The notes beneath the pieces are model-generated. The model saw only the letters and a program-made list of their open reading frames with translations. It did no database searches and had not been told where the DNA came from. Shown piece after piece: positions 1-6,298 of a stretch of DNA of 21,431 nucleotides (position 1 is the first letter of the stretch; each line of letters opens with the position of its first letter). The DNA is from a virus: positions 1 through 21,431 of IMG/VR virus record IMGVR_UViG_3300018815_000406. One strand, written 5' to 3'. The translations under genes and the position numbers were made by a program.

Positions 1-1
1 C

Positions 2-430
2 TGGTGGACCCCGGCCGACCACAAGAATTTCGAGGCCAAGACCAAGATGCTGGTCAACCAGTACAACCAGTTCGAGCCGCTCAAGGGCTACCACGTGAAC
101 GGCGAACTGACGCTGGGCGAGAACATCGCCGACAACTCGGGTCTCGCCATCGCCTATAAAGCCTACAAGATCTCCCTGAAGGGCAAGAAGGCACCGGTGA
201 TCGACGGCTTGAGCGGCGAACAGCGCCTGTACATGGGCTGGGCCCAGGTGTGGCGCACGAAGATGCGCGAGCAGCAGCAGATCGTGCAGGTGAAGACCGA
301 CCCGCACTCGCCGGGCCAGTTCCGCGCCAACGGCACGCTGCGCAACCAGCCGGGCTTCTACGACGCCTTCAAGGTCAAGCAGGGCGACAAGATGTACCTG
401 GCGCCGCAGGAGCGCGTCATCATCTGGTAA
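2..430 (+). CDS. M13 family metallopeptidase, C-terminal part (partial)
   Basis: The reading frame is open from base 2 and codes for the last 142 residues of a neprilysin/PepO-like (M13) zinc endopeptidase, an enzyme that cleaves peptides, usually from the periplasm or cell surface. The run GYHVNGELTLGENIADNSG carries the third zinc ligand (Glu of GENIAD) and the Asp that supports it. DPHSPGQFRANG holds the conserved His-Ser-Pro of the substrate pocket. The HExxH helix of this family lies about 25 residues before the WWT seen at the window edge, so it is outside. The family usually ends in CRVW; here the end is RVIIW, close in form but without the Cys. A strong terminator follows 30 bases after the stop, so this is the end of its transcription unit. 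The family call is firm; substrate and export are not visible. Confidence 0.93.
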   Translation, partial: WWTPADHKNFEAKTKMLVNQYNQFEPLKGYHVNGELTLGENIADNSGLAIAYKAYKISLKGKKAPVIDGLSGEQRLYMGWAQVWRTKMREQQQIVQVKTDPHSPGQFRANGTLRNQPGFYDAFKVKQGDKMYLAPQERVIIW

Positions 431-461
431 TCAGGATGCCGTAGCACCGGCCCGTGCCGCG

Positions 462-496
462 AACGCCGTTCCCGCCATGTGGGAACGGCGTTTTTC
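462..496 (+). terminator. Rho-independent terminator after the M13 peptidase gene
   Basis: A perfect 12-bp stem (AACGCCGTTCCC pairing with GGGAACGGCGTT) with a 7-base loop is followed by a T run. It separates the peptidase gene from the glycosyltransferase group. Confidence 0.9.
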
Positions 497-526
497 ATTG
501 CGGCCGCCATACAACAGACCGCAAAC

Positions 527-555
527 TTGATGTTCTTAAAGCTTGCAAATATGCT
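527..555 (+). promoter_or_regulatory. Candidate sigma-70 promoter for the glycosyltransferase genes
   Basis: TTGATG, a 17-base spacer and TATGCT sit 45 bases before the start codon at 600, in a short A+T-richer stretch directly after the terminator. Both hexamers match the consensus at four positions. This is a sequence match only. Confidence 0.5.
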
Positions 556-599
556 AAAGTTCGCGACGCTGTCCCATCGTTGACCTTTCCCCGACATTC

Positions 600-2237
600 A
601 TGCAAGCGGTTTTCCATAAACCCTCATCCCGGTTCCTTTGCCTGGCTTATCTGTGCGCCGTCCTCGTCGGCGTGCTGGCCGTGTTCATGGCGAAGTCGTA
701 CCAGTCCGGGTTTTCCGGGGCGGATGAGCCGTCGCACTTCCTCAACGGTTATTTTGTCGCGGATTACTTCGCCCGCCATCTCGGCAGCAATCCGATGGGC
801 GCCGCCACCGATTTCTACGTCCACTATCCGAAGATCTCGATCGGGCACTGGCCGCCCGCCTATTACGGCATCCTCGGCCTCGTGTTCCTCGTGCTGCCGC
901 CGACCTTGCCGGTGATTTTCGCCGTCAACATCTTGTTCGCCGCATTGCCGGCGATTGGCGTCGCCGCGGCGCTGTCCATGCTGGCCGACCGCCGTGCCGC
1001 CCTGGCCGGCGCGCTCGTCTACGCGGTGACGCCGCTGGTGCTCGAAGGCCACGTGATGTTCATGGCCGACCAGCCGCTGACCGCCTGCCTCGTCGCCGCC
1101 ACTGTCGTCTGGATCGCGTTCAGCGTGCGTCCCGGCTGGGGCAGCGCGCTCGGGTTCGCGCTGCTCGCCGCGACGGCCGTGCTCATCAAGGGCAACGGCT
1201 GGCTCGTCGTGTTCCTCCCCGTCTTCCACATCGTGCTGACGGGCAACTGGAAACTGCTGCTGTCGGTGCGGCTGTACGTCGCCGCCGCGCTGGCGGCCGC
1301 CATCGTCGTGCCGTGGTACATGCTGACGGCAAAGATCGCCGCCGACGGTTTCAATTACCAGGCCGGCCTGCCGTATGCGACGAAGGCGCTGCTGTACAAC
1401 TTGCAGACCTTCAGCCGGAACGTGACGCCCGTCGGCGGCCTGTTGGCCCTGTACGCCATCGTGGCAGAGTTCCGTGCCCGCCGCGCCGATGCGGCGCGCT
1501 GGACGATCGTGAGCGCCGTGATCAGCCTGCTGCTGGCGACCTTGCTGCTGCAATCGCTGGTGCCGGTCGATATCGTCGACCGCTACATGGCGCCCGCGTT
1601 GCCGGCCGTCGTCGTGCTGGCGGTCCTCGGCGCCGTGCGCCTGCTGGCGCAGTTGCGTGCAGATACCCCTGTGCCGGCCCTCGCCTTGGCCGCGCTGGCC
1701 GTCGTGATGGCCGTGCCGGGTGTCGTGCACCTGGTCCAGCGCGCGCCGAAGGCCGATGCCGGCATCGTCGCCGTGACGGACCGCCTGGCCGCCGCGAAAC
1801 CCGTGCTGACCGTCATCGACGGGAGCGCGTCCGCCGAAGGCTGGTTCATCGCCGACATGGCCGTGCACGACCGCGCGCTGCGCGGCTACGTCGTGCGCGC
1901 GTCGAAGCTGCTGGCCGACTCGAATTTCATGGGATCCACGTATTCCCTCAAGTACCACGACACGGCGGCCGTGCTGGCCGAACTGCACCGGCTGGGCGTG
2001 CAGCACGTCGTCATCGTGCGCGACGGCGGCAAGGATGCGTTCCCGCACAGTGCCCAGATGCGCGCGGCGCTGGCGCGCGCCGATTCCGGTTTCCGCCTCG
2101 GCCAGAGCCTGCCGCACCGGTACCGGGCGGGCGTCACCGAAGTCTACGACGCCGTCGCCCCGGGCCGGCCCGACATCGCGGCCGTCCGCAACATGGGCTT
2201 GCCGGCCAAGGCGACGGCGCTCACCAAATTGCAGTAA
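600..2237 (+). CDS. GT-C type membrane glycosyltransferase (ArnT/PMT-like, GT39/GT83 superfamily)
   Basis: A 545-residue polytopic membrane protein. One hydrophobic segment (about residues 13-32) is followed by a periplasmic loop with GADEPSHFLNGYF (Asp42-Glu43) and DFYVHYPKISIGHWPPAYY (about 71-89). This loop carries the acidic pair typical of GT-C enzymes, which use polyprenyl-phosphate sugars as donors. About ten further hydrophobic stretches reach to about residue 375. A less hydrophobic C-terminal domain of about 165 residues follows and is probably periplasmic. The expected role is transfer of a sugar from a lipid carrier to a lipid, glycan or protein acceptor on the outer face of the inner membrane. 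No clear Shine-Dalgarno precedes the ATG at 600, but the membrane segment and the DE loop fit this start. A GT2 and a GtrA gene follow, and such enzymes often make and move the donor for a GT-C enzyme. Acceptor and sugar cannot be told from sequence. Confidence 0.8.
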   Translation: MQAVFHKPSSRFLCLAYLCAVLVGVLAVFMAKSYQSGFSGADEPSHFLNGYFVADYFARHLGSNPMGAATDFYVHYPKISIGHWPPAYYGILGLVFLVLPPTLPVIFAVNILFAALPAIGVAAALSMLADRRAALAGALVYAVTPLVLEGHVMFMADQPLTACLVAATVVWIAFSVRPGWGSALGFALLAATAVLIKGNGWLVVFLPVFHIVLTGNWKLLLSVRLYVAAALAAAIVVPWYMLTAKIAADGFNYQAGLPYATKALLYNLQTFSRNVTPVGGLLALYAIVAEFRARRADAARWTIVSAVISLLLATLLLQSLVPVDIVDRYMAPALPAVVVLAVLGAVRLLAQLRADTPVPALALAALAVVMAVPGVVHLVQRAPKADAGIVAVTDRLAAAKPVLTVIDGSASAEGWFIADMAVHDRALRGYVVRASKLLADSNFMGSTYSLKYHDTAAVLAELHRLGVQHVVIVRDGGKDAFPHSAQMRAALARADSGFRLGQSLPHRYRAGVTEVYDAVAPGRPDIAAVRNMGLPAKATALTKLQ

Positions 2238-2284
2238 CCACCGTTCACCCGTCACAGTAACAGCACCCGCAGCGAGGACGCAGC

Positions 2285-3283
2285 ATGCCTTCCACCCTGA
2301 AAACCAACGTATTGCCGATCGAAGCGGCCCGTGCCGCCTATGCCGGCCTCGACATCGCGGTGATCCTGCCGTGCTATAACGAGGAGGCCGCCATCGGCGC
2401 CGTCGTCGAAGGCTTCCGGCGCGAACTTCCGCAGGCGCGGATCTACGTGTACGACAACAATTCCAAAGACCGCACGTCCGAGGTGGCCGCCGCCGCCGGC
2501 GCCATCGTGCGTTCCGAAACCCTGCAGGGCAAGGGCAACGTCGTGCGCCGCATGTTCGCCGACATCGACGCCGACATCTACCTGATGTGCGACGGCGACA
2601 TCACCTATGACGCCGCGAGCGCTCCCGCACTGATCGCCAAGCTCGTCGAGGAAAACCTGGACATGGTCGTCGGCTGCCGCGTCGATTCCGAGGAAGCGGC
2701 CTATCGCGCCGGCCACCGCTTCGGCAATGCCCTGTTCACGGGCTTCGTCGCGAACCTGTTCGGCAACCGCTTCACCGACATCCTGTCGGGCTACCGCGTG
2801 TTCTCGCGCCGCTACGTGAAATCGTTCCCGGCCCTGTCGAACGGCTTCGAGACCGAGACCGAGCTCACTGTGCACGCGCTGCAGCTGCGCATGCCGATCG
2901 GCGAACTGGACACGCCGTACGGCGCGCGCCTGGAAGGATCCACCAGCAAGCTGTCGACGTACCGCGACGGTTTCCGCATTCTGCTGATGATCACGAAGCT
3001 GTTCAAGAACGAGCGGCCGCTGCTGTTCTTCTCGATCCTGTTCGGGCTGCTGGCGCTGGTGTCGATCGGCCTGTCGATCCCCGTGATCGTGACCTATTTC
3101 GAGACGGGCCTGGTGCCGCGCCTGCCGACCGCCGTGCTGGCCGCCAGCATGATGCTGCTGGCCTTCCTGGCACTCACCTGCGGCCTCGTGCTCGACACCG
3201 TCACCCATGGCCGGCGCGAGATGAAGCGCCTGGCTTACCTGACCATGCCGTCGGTCGGGGCTACGCGCGAGAAAAAGGCTTGA
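2285..3283 (+). CDS. Glycosyltransferase family 2, polyprenyl-phosphate sugar synthase type (DPM1/GtrB-like)
   Basis: A 332-residue protein with a GT-A fold at its N-terminus: AVILPCYNEEAAIG (about 25-38), DNNSKDRT (about 57-64), QGKGNVVRRMF (81-91) and the metal-binding DGD at 103-105 in MCDGDITYD. FTDILSGYRVFSRR (about 163-176) is the usual second signature of DPM1/GtrB-type enzymes. Two membrane segments follow (about 245-271 and 282-305), as in GtrB-type proteins that charge undecaprenyl phosphate with a sugar from a nucleotide sugar. A GAGGA-like site lies just before the ATG. The stop overlaps the TTG start of the GtrA gene, so the two are translated together. Which sugar it uses is unknown. 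Confidence 0.87.
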   Translation: MPSTLKTNVLPIEAARAAYAGLDIAVILPCYNEEAAIGAVVEGFRRELPQARIYVYDNNSKDRTSEVAAAAGAIVRSETLQGKGNVVRRMFADIDADIYLMCDGDITYDAASAPALIAKLVEENLDMVVGCRVDSEEAAYRAGHRFGNALFTGFVANLFGNRFTDILSGYRVFSRRYVKSFPALSNGFETETELTVHALQLRMPIGELDTPYGARLEGSTSKLSTYRDGFRILLMITKLFKNERPLLFFSILFGLLALVSIGLSIPVIVTYFETGLVPRLPTAVLAASMMLLAFLALTCGLVLDTVTHGRREMKRLAYLTMPSVGATREKKA

Positions 3284-3675
3284 AGCAGTTCTTCCGTTTC
3301 TGTCTCGTCGGCGCCCTCGGTTTCGTGACCGATTTCGGTGTCCTGTACGCCGTCGTCAAGGGCCTGGGGCTCGGCCCCACGAGCGGACGCATCGTGTCGT
3401 TCCTCGTGGCCGCCACGGTTACGTGGAAGGTCAACCGCCATTTCACGTTCGTGAAGCAGGACGCCGGGTCCGTGCGCGAGTGGCTGCAATATCTGGCGTT
3501 CACGGGCGTGGGCGGCTTCATCAACGTGGCCGTCTACCAGGCCTGGCTCTGGTTCACCGACCACAGCACGCTGAACCTGTTCCTCGGCGTCGTGGCCGGG
3601 TCGGCGGTGGCGCTGATGTTCAACTTCGTGATCTCCAAGCGGGCGGTATTCGCCGAGCGGCGCGTGGCGCAATAG
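3280..3675 (+). CDS. GtrA family membrane protein
   Basis: A 131-residue protein with four hydrophobic segments (about 5-28, 36-50, 67-90, 98-120). The start matches the GtrA family: KQFFRFCLVGALGFVTDFGVL. Family-typical features include WKVNRHFTF after the second segment and FNFVISKRAVF near the end. GtrA proteins are proposed to flip undecaprenyl-phosphate sugars or to help do so. The start is TTG at 3280, sharing TTGA with the stop of the GT2 gene; GAGAAAAAGG just before it can serve as ribosome binding site. Starting here gives the normal family N-terminus. A GT2-GtrA pair beside a GT-C enzyme is the same set as in O-antigen glucosylation (gtrA, gtrB, gtr-type) clusters, but the target need not be O antigen. 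Confidence 0.88.
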   Translation: MKQFFRFCLVGALGFVTDFGVLYAVVKGLGLGPTSGRIVSFLVAATVTWKVNRHFTFVKQDAGSVREWLQYLAFTGVGGFINVAVYQAWLWFTDHSTLNLFLGVVAGSAVALMFNFVISKRAVFAERRVAQ

Positions 3676-3703
3676 AAAAAGGCCGCTGCGAGCGGCCTTT
3701 TTT
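3676..3703. terminator. Bidirectional terminator between converging genes
   Basis: AAAAAGGCCGCT pairs with AGCGGCCTTTTT across a 3-base loop, with T runs in both directions. It directly follows the GtrA stop and lies 20 bases past the stop of the reverse-strand beta-helix gene, so it probably ends both transcripts. Confidence 0.88.
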
Positions 3704-3722
3704 CATGGTGCGGGGGAAGCGG

Positions 3723-5348
3723 TTACTGCGTCACGCTCGAGTAGGAGCACGACTTGACCTGGCCGCGTGCCGGGTCGCCGAACACGGCGTTGGTGCAGGC
3801 CACCGGACCGGTCACGACCTTCGAGGTGTAGATCGTGCTGGTGCCGTAGCGGACTTCACGCTTGCCGGTGAACGAGCAGGTGCCGTTCTCGCTGGCGCAG
3901 GCCGTGAAGGTCGGCGTGCTGGTGTCCGTGGTCGTCGTGCCCGTGCCGGCGTAGCTGCACGACTTGGCAACGCCGCGGATCGGATCGCCGAAGACGGCGG
4001 TCGTGCACGGGGTCGAGGCGGTGATCATCTTCGACGTGAACACACCGTTCGCGCCGAAGCGGACTTCACGGGTGCCGCTGAACGAGCAGGTCCCACCTTC
4101 GCTGGCGCAGCCCGTCCAGGACGTCGTCGTCGTCGTCGGTGCGGTCAGCGATTCGTACGCGCCGATGTCGATCTGGCCGACCACCGGACGTGCTTCGCCG
4201 GCGGCGACATGCTTGTATTGCGCAACAGCCTTCAGCGACACGCCCTTGGCCGACACGCCCGGATCCGAGCCGGCATCGATCACCAGCGCGCTGCCGACCG
4301 GATGCAGGTCGTACGCGGCGCGGTTTGCGAAACTCGGCGAGGCCGAACGGTAGTTCGTCTTGTCGACCGTCGATGCCTGGGTGCTGAACGTACCCACGCC
4401 GGCATAGATGTTGTTCTGTGCAATCGCCGGGGTCGGCACCTTGCCGCTGACAAACATGAACGTACCGCCGCTGCCCATATCGTTCAGGAACGTATTGTTG
4501 ATCACGTACAGGTCGCTGCCGGCGTTCACGGCACCTTCTTCACCGTAAGCCAGCATCGCCGAGTTCGAGTTCGATGCCGGTTGCTGGATGATGTTACCGA
4601 TGACGTAGGACGTACCGGCGTTCGGCAGGTCGATCTCGTACGACGGCTTGCCGGCCGCGGTGCTGCCCGTCTCGCCCGGGTTCAGGCTCGAGAAGCGGTT
4701 GTACGCGATCAGGTTGGTATCCGCACGCGACTTCAGGTTGTGGCCGACGTTGGCGTCGTGCGAGAAGTTGTAACGGAAAGTCAGGCTCTTCACGTGACCG
4801 ATGTACAGGTTGTGCGACTGGCCGTCGCCTGCGCCGTTGTGGCCGAATTCGGTGTTCTCGATCACCACGTCGCTGTTCGCGTTGGCGTTCGCCAGGATAC
4901 CGTTCTGGTTGTCGTGGAGGAAGGAGTTACGCAGCGTGAAACCGGCCGCTTCGAGGCGGAAGGCAGCGCCGTTCGCGTCGGGCACTTTGGCGCCGTACAT
5001 TTCGACGTTGTCCACGGTCAGGTTGGCACCGTCGACGACCCAGATGCCTTTGCCGCCGGCGTTCTTGCCGGCCGCATCGATCTTCGGACGGCCGTTCACG
5101 CCGCGGATGGTCAGGTTGTTACGCATGATGTAGCAGACGTCGCCGCTATACGTGGTGTTGCCGGTGATTTCGATGACGTCGCCATCGGCGGCGGCGGCGA
5201 TCGCAGCGCACGGCTTGGCGTAGGTCTTGCCCGGGCCAACCGACAGCGTGGCTGCGGATGCAGCGGATACACCTGCGAACGCCATCAGGACGGCAGCAGC
5301 CAGGTGCGAAGCGGAGAATTGGGTGTTGCGCGATGCGGTTTGTTGCAT
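3723..5348 (-). CDS. Secreted right-handed beta-helix protein with two C-terminal four-cysteine modules
   Basis: 541 residues. A signal peptide is followed by SAASA|ATLSVGPGKTY, with cleavage expected near residue 32. Residues about 35-390 show the rungs of a right-handed parallel beta-helix (repeated N-x-x-I/F-x-x-N turns such as NNLTIRGVNG, NLTVDNVEMYG, GFTLRNSFLHDN), a fold common in polysaccharide lyases and other glycan-active proteins. The most family-specific part is GQSHNLYIGHVKSLTFRYN followed by SHDANVGHNLKSRA. After a Thr-rich linker come two modules (about 411-468 and 481-541) of the form CxxE...C-F-x-G-x-REVR-(F/Y)G...C...FGDP...K-x-C-x-Y with four Cys each, likely disulphide-bonded and outside the cell. 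A paralogue with three modules follows upstream and another with none beyond it. GAGGAC lies just before the ATG. Catalytic residues and substrate cannot be named; a carbohydrate-binding role for the modules is a guess. Confidence 0.85.
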   Translation of the reverse strand: MQQTASRNTQFSASHLAAAVLMAFAGVSAASAATLSVGPGKTYAKPCAAIAAAADGDVIEITGNTTYSGDVCYIMRNNLTIRGVNGRPKIDAAGKNAGGKGIWVVDGANLTVDNVEMYGAKVPDANGAAFRLEAAGFTLRNSFLHDNQNGILANANANSDVVIENTEFGHNGAGDGQSHNLYIGHVKSLTFRYNFSHDANVGHNLKSRADTNLIAYNRFSSLNPGETGSTAAGKPSYEIDLPNAGTSYVIGNIIQQPASNSNSAMLAYGEEGAVNAGSDLYVINNTFLNDMGSGGTFMFVSGKVPTPAIAQNNIYAGVGTFSTQASTVDKTNYRSASPSFANRAAYDLHPVGSALVIDAGSDPGVSAKGVSLKAVAQYKHVAAGEARPVVGQIDIGAYESLTAPTTTTTSWTGCASEGGTCSFSGTREVRFGANGVFTSKMITASTPCTTAVFGDPIRGVAKSCSYAGTGTTTTDTSTPTFTACASENGTCSFTGKREVRYGTSTIYTSKVVTGPVACTNAVFGDPARGQVKSCSYSSVTQ

Positions 5349-5400
5349 GTCGATGTCCTCGTAAGCGATTGCCTGTCAGCAGTTGTGCCTGCTGGAAAGT

Positions 5401-5446
5401 TGCAGAATACGAGGTTTGAGATCGACGGTTTGTAACGAAGTGTAAC
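5401..5446 (-). promoter_or_regulatory. Conserved promoter/operator block of the 3723-5348 gene
   Basis: Read on the reverse strand this holds GTTACA-N4-GTTACA, then 21 bases, then TATTCT as a possible -10 element, about 50 bases before the start codon. The same block, in the same order and with identical spacing, stands before the paralogue at 6299-8140 (8190-8235), while the 11 bases between the parts differ. Six-base direct repeats one helical turn apart are typical sites for OmpR/PhoB-type response regulators. The regulator itself is not in this window. Confidence 0.62.
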
Positions 5447-5448
5447 CA

Positions 5449-5905
5449 AAAATAACGGAACAGCAATCATGAAAAAAGGCTAATTAATGTTCCTTTTAGC
5501 CTAATTCAGTAGAGTGAAAGATCATTTTCTAAGCACTTTTTCTAGCATACGGAACAACAAAAGGGACGTTTGAAACCCACTTTTTCGAGTTTTTCCCTAT
5601 GGAATTTAATTTCCGGTGGAAAATTTATCGACAGAGCAAAAATGGCAACGCTTATGTCTCTCTGTTAAGAGTCTGGTTGGCGCCTGTTGTCGAAATGATT
5701 TCGAAAAAAAATTCTCAAAATCAAGCCGATGTTGCGCTCACGCTGCACTTTTTTCTGAGAAAAATTGGTGCCGGTGAACAACATCTCCGGGAAATGTACA
5801 GAAAAAGTTCAGGTCTGGAAACTATTTTTCGAGAAAATGTTAGTTTAGGAGTAATTGCGGACAATTAATGCCGCTTTCGCGCCACAAAATGTGGGCTCAT
5901 ACAAC
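5449..5905. other. A+T-rich non-coding stretch upstream of the first beta-helix gene
   Basis: About 450 bases visibly richer in A+T than the neighbouring genes. No convincing gene is seen: an 89-codon open frame at 5599-5868 has no ribosome binding site and no recognisable motif. At 5471-5502, read on the reverse strand, AGGCTAA and TTAGCCT form a 7-bp stem followed by six T, a weak terminator-like hairpin. It would stop transcripts coming from the direction of the transposase remnant before they enter the beta-helix promoter. Confidence 0.5.
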
Positions 5906-5913
5906 ACGGTACG

Positions 5914-6161
5914 GGTGCCCGTCAACACGTTGTGACTGCGACGGCAGCCGAGACTGCGGAAGCGCTGCAGTCCACTAGCCTGGACTGGCCGCAGCTGCAG
6001 TGCGGACACGGCCGTACTGCCGCCGCCTGTTCGATGAGCGCGATGCACTCGGCGGGGGGCGCCATGCTCGCGATCCATTCTCGCAGCCGGGCCACGGCGG
6101 CGGCAGACAACGCGGCCGCCGGCAACATGGCGAACAATTCGACGAACGACAGGCTGCGCAT
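5914..6161 (-). pseudogene. Remnant of an IS1595-family transposase (N-terminal zinc ribbon), frameshifted and truncated
   Basis: The start is intact: GAGGAG at 6167-6172, then ATG at 6161-6159, opening MRSLSFVELFAMLPAAALSA and reaching CPHC (codons at 5997-6008). In the IS1595/ISXO2-type transposases known to me, CPHC is followed by about eight residues and then a G-x-A-x-GLQR-(F/Y)-RC...F-N-ALTGT run. Here the matching ASGLQRFR...CRRSHNVLTGT is found only in a different frame, from about 5972 down to 5914, so about 13 bases appear to be lost between the two parts. The second Cys pair is also damaged (RSLGC). Similarity ends at LTGT; the DDE catalytic part is absent. The element cannot move. 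The assignment rests on remembered family patterns, not on a search. Confidence 0.68.
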
Positions 6162-6244
6162 CGTCACTCCTCATGAGTCAACTCGACGATGCAGAGGACC
6201 TCTGCAACGAATTGAAGTGCACATGACTACCGCGAACACGGCCA

Positions 6245-6275
6245 TAAAAAAACGCGGCACGAGGCCGCGTTTTTC
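6245..6275 (-). terminator. Terminator of the 6299-8140 gene
   Basis: ACGCGGC and GCCGCGT form a 7-bp G+C-rich stem with a 5-base loop, flanked by A and T runs on both sides. It stands 24 bases after the reverse-strand stop codon. The flanks would allow it to work in both directions. Confidence 0.85.
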
Positions 6276-6298
6276 GGACGGGAAGAGCTCCCGAAGAA

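Noticed and set aside
624-2255. Long reverse-strand open frame opposite the GT-C gene
   Set aside because: It has low-complexity Arg/Gly/His-rich content typical of an antisense frame in GC-rich DNA; the forward gene has clear family motifs.
3423-5435. Forward open frame of 670 codons and a similar one at 6323-8119, opposite the beta-helix genes
   Set aside because: These are antisense shadows; composition is Arg/Val/Ala-rich without motifs, and the reverse-strand genes have signal peptides, ribosome binding sites and terminators.
5599-5868. 89-codon forward open frame in the A+T-rich stretch
   Set aside because: No ribosome binding site, no motif, no partner gene. A+T-rich DNA at this length can hold such a frame by chance. 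It is not excluded but not supported.
6191-6205. Perfect palindrome GCAGAGG-A-CCTCTGC
   Set aside because: About one 7-bp inverted repeat of this kind is expected by chance in a window of this size, and nothing around it gives a role.
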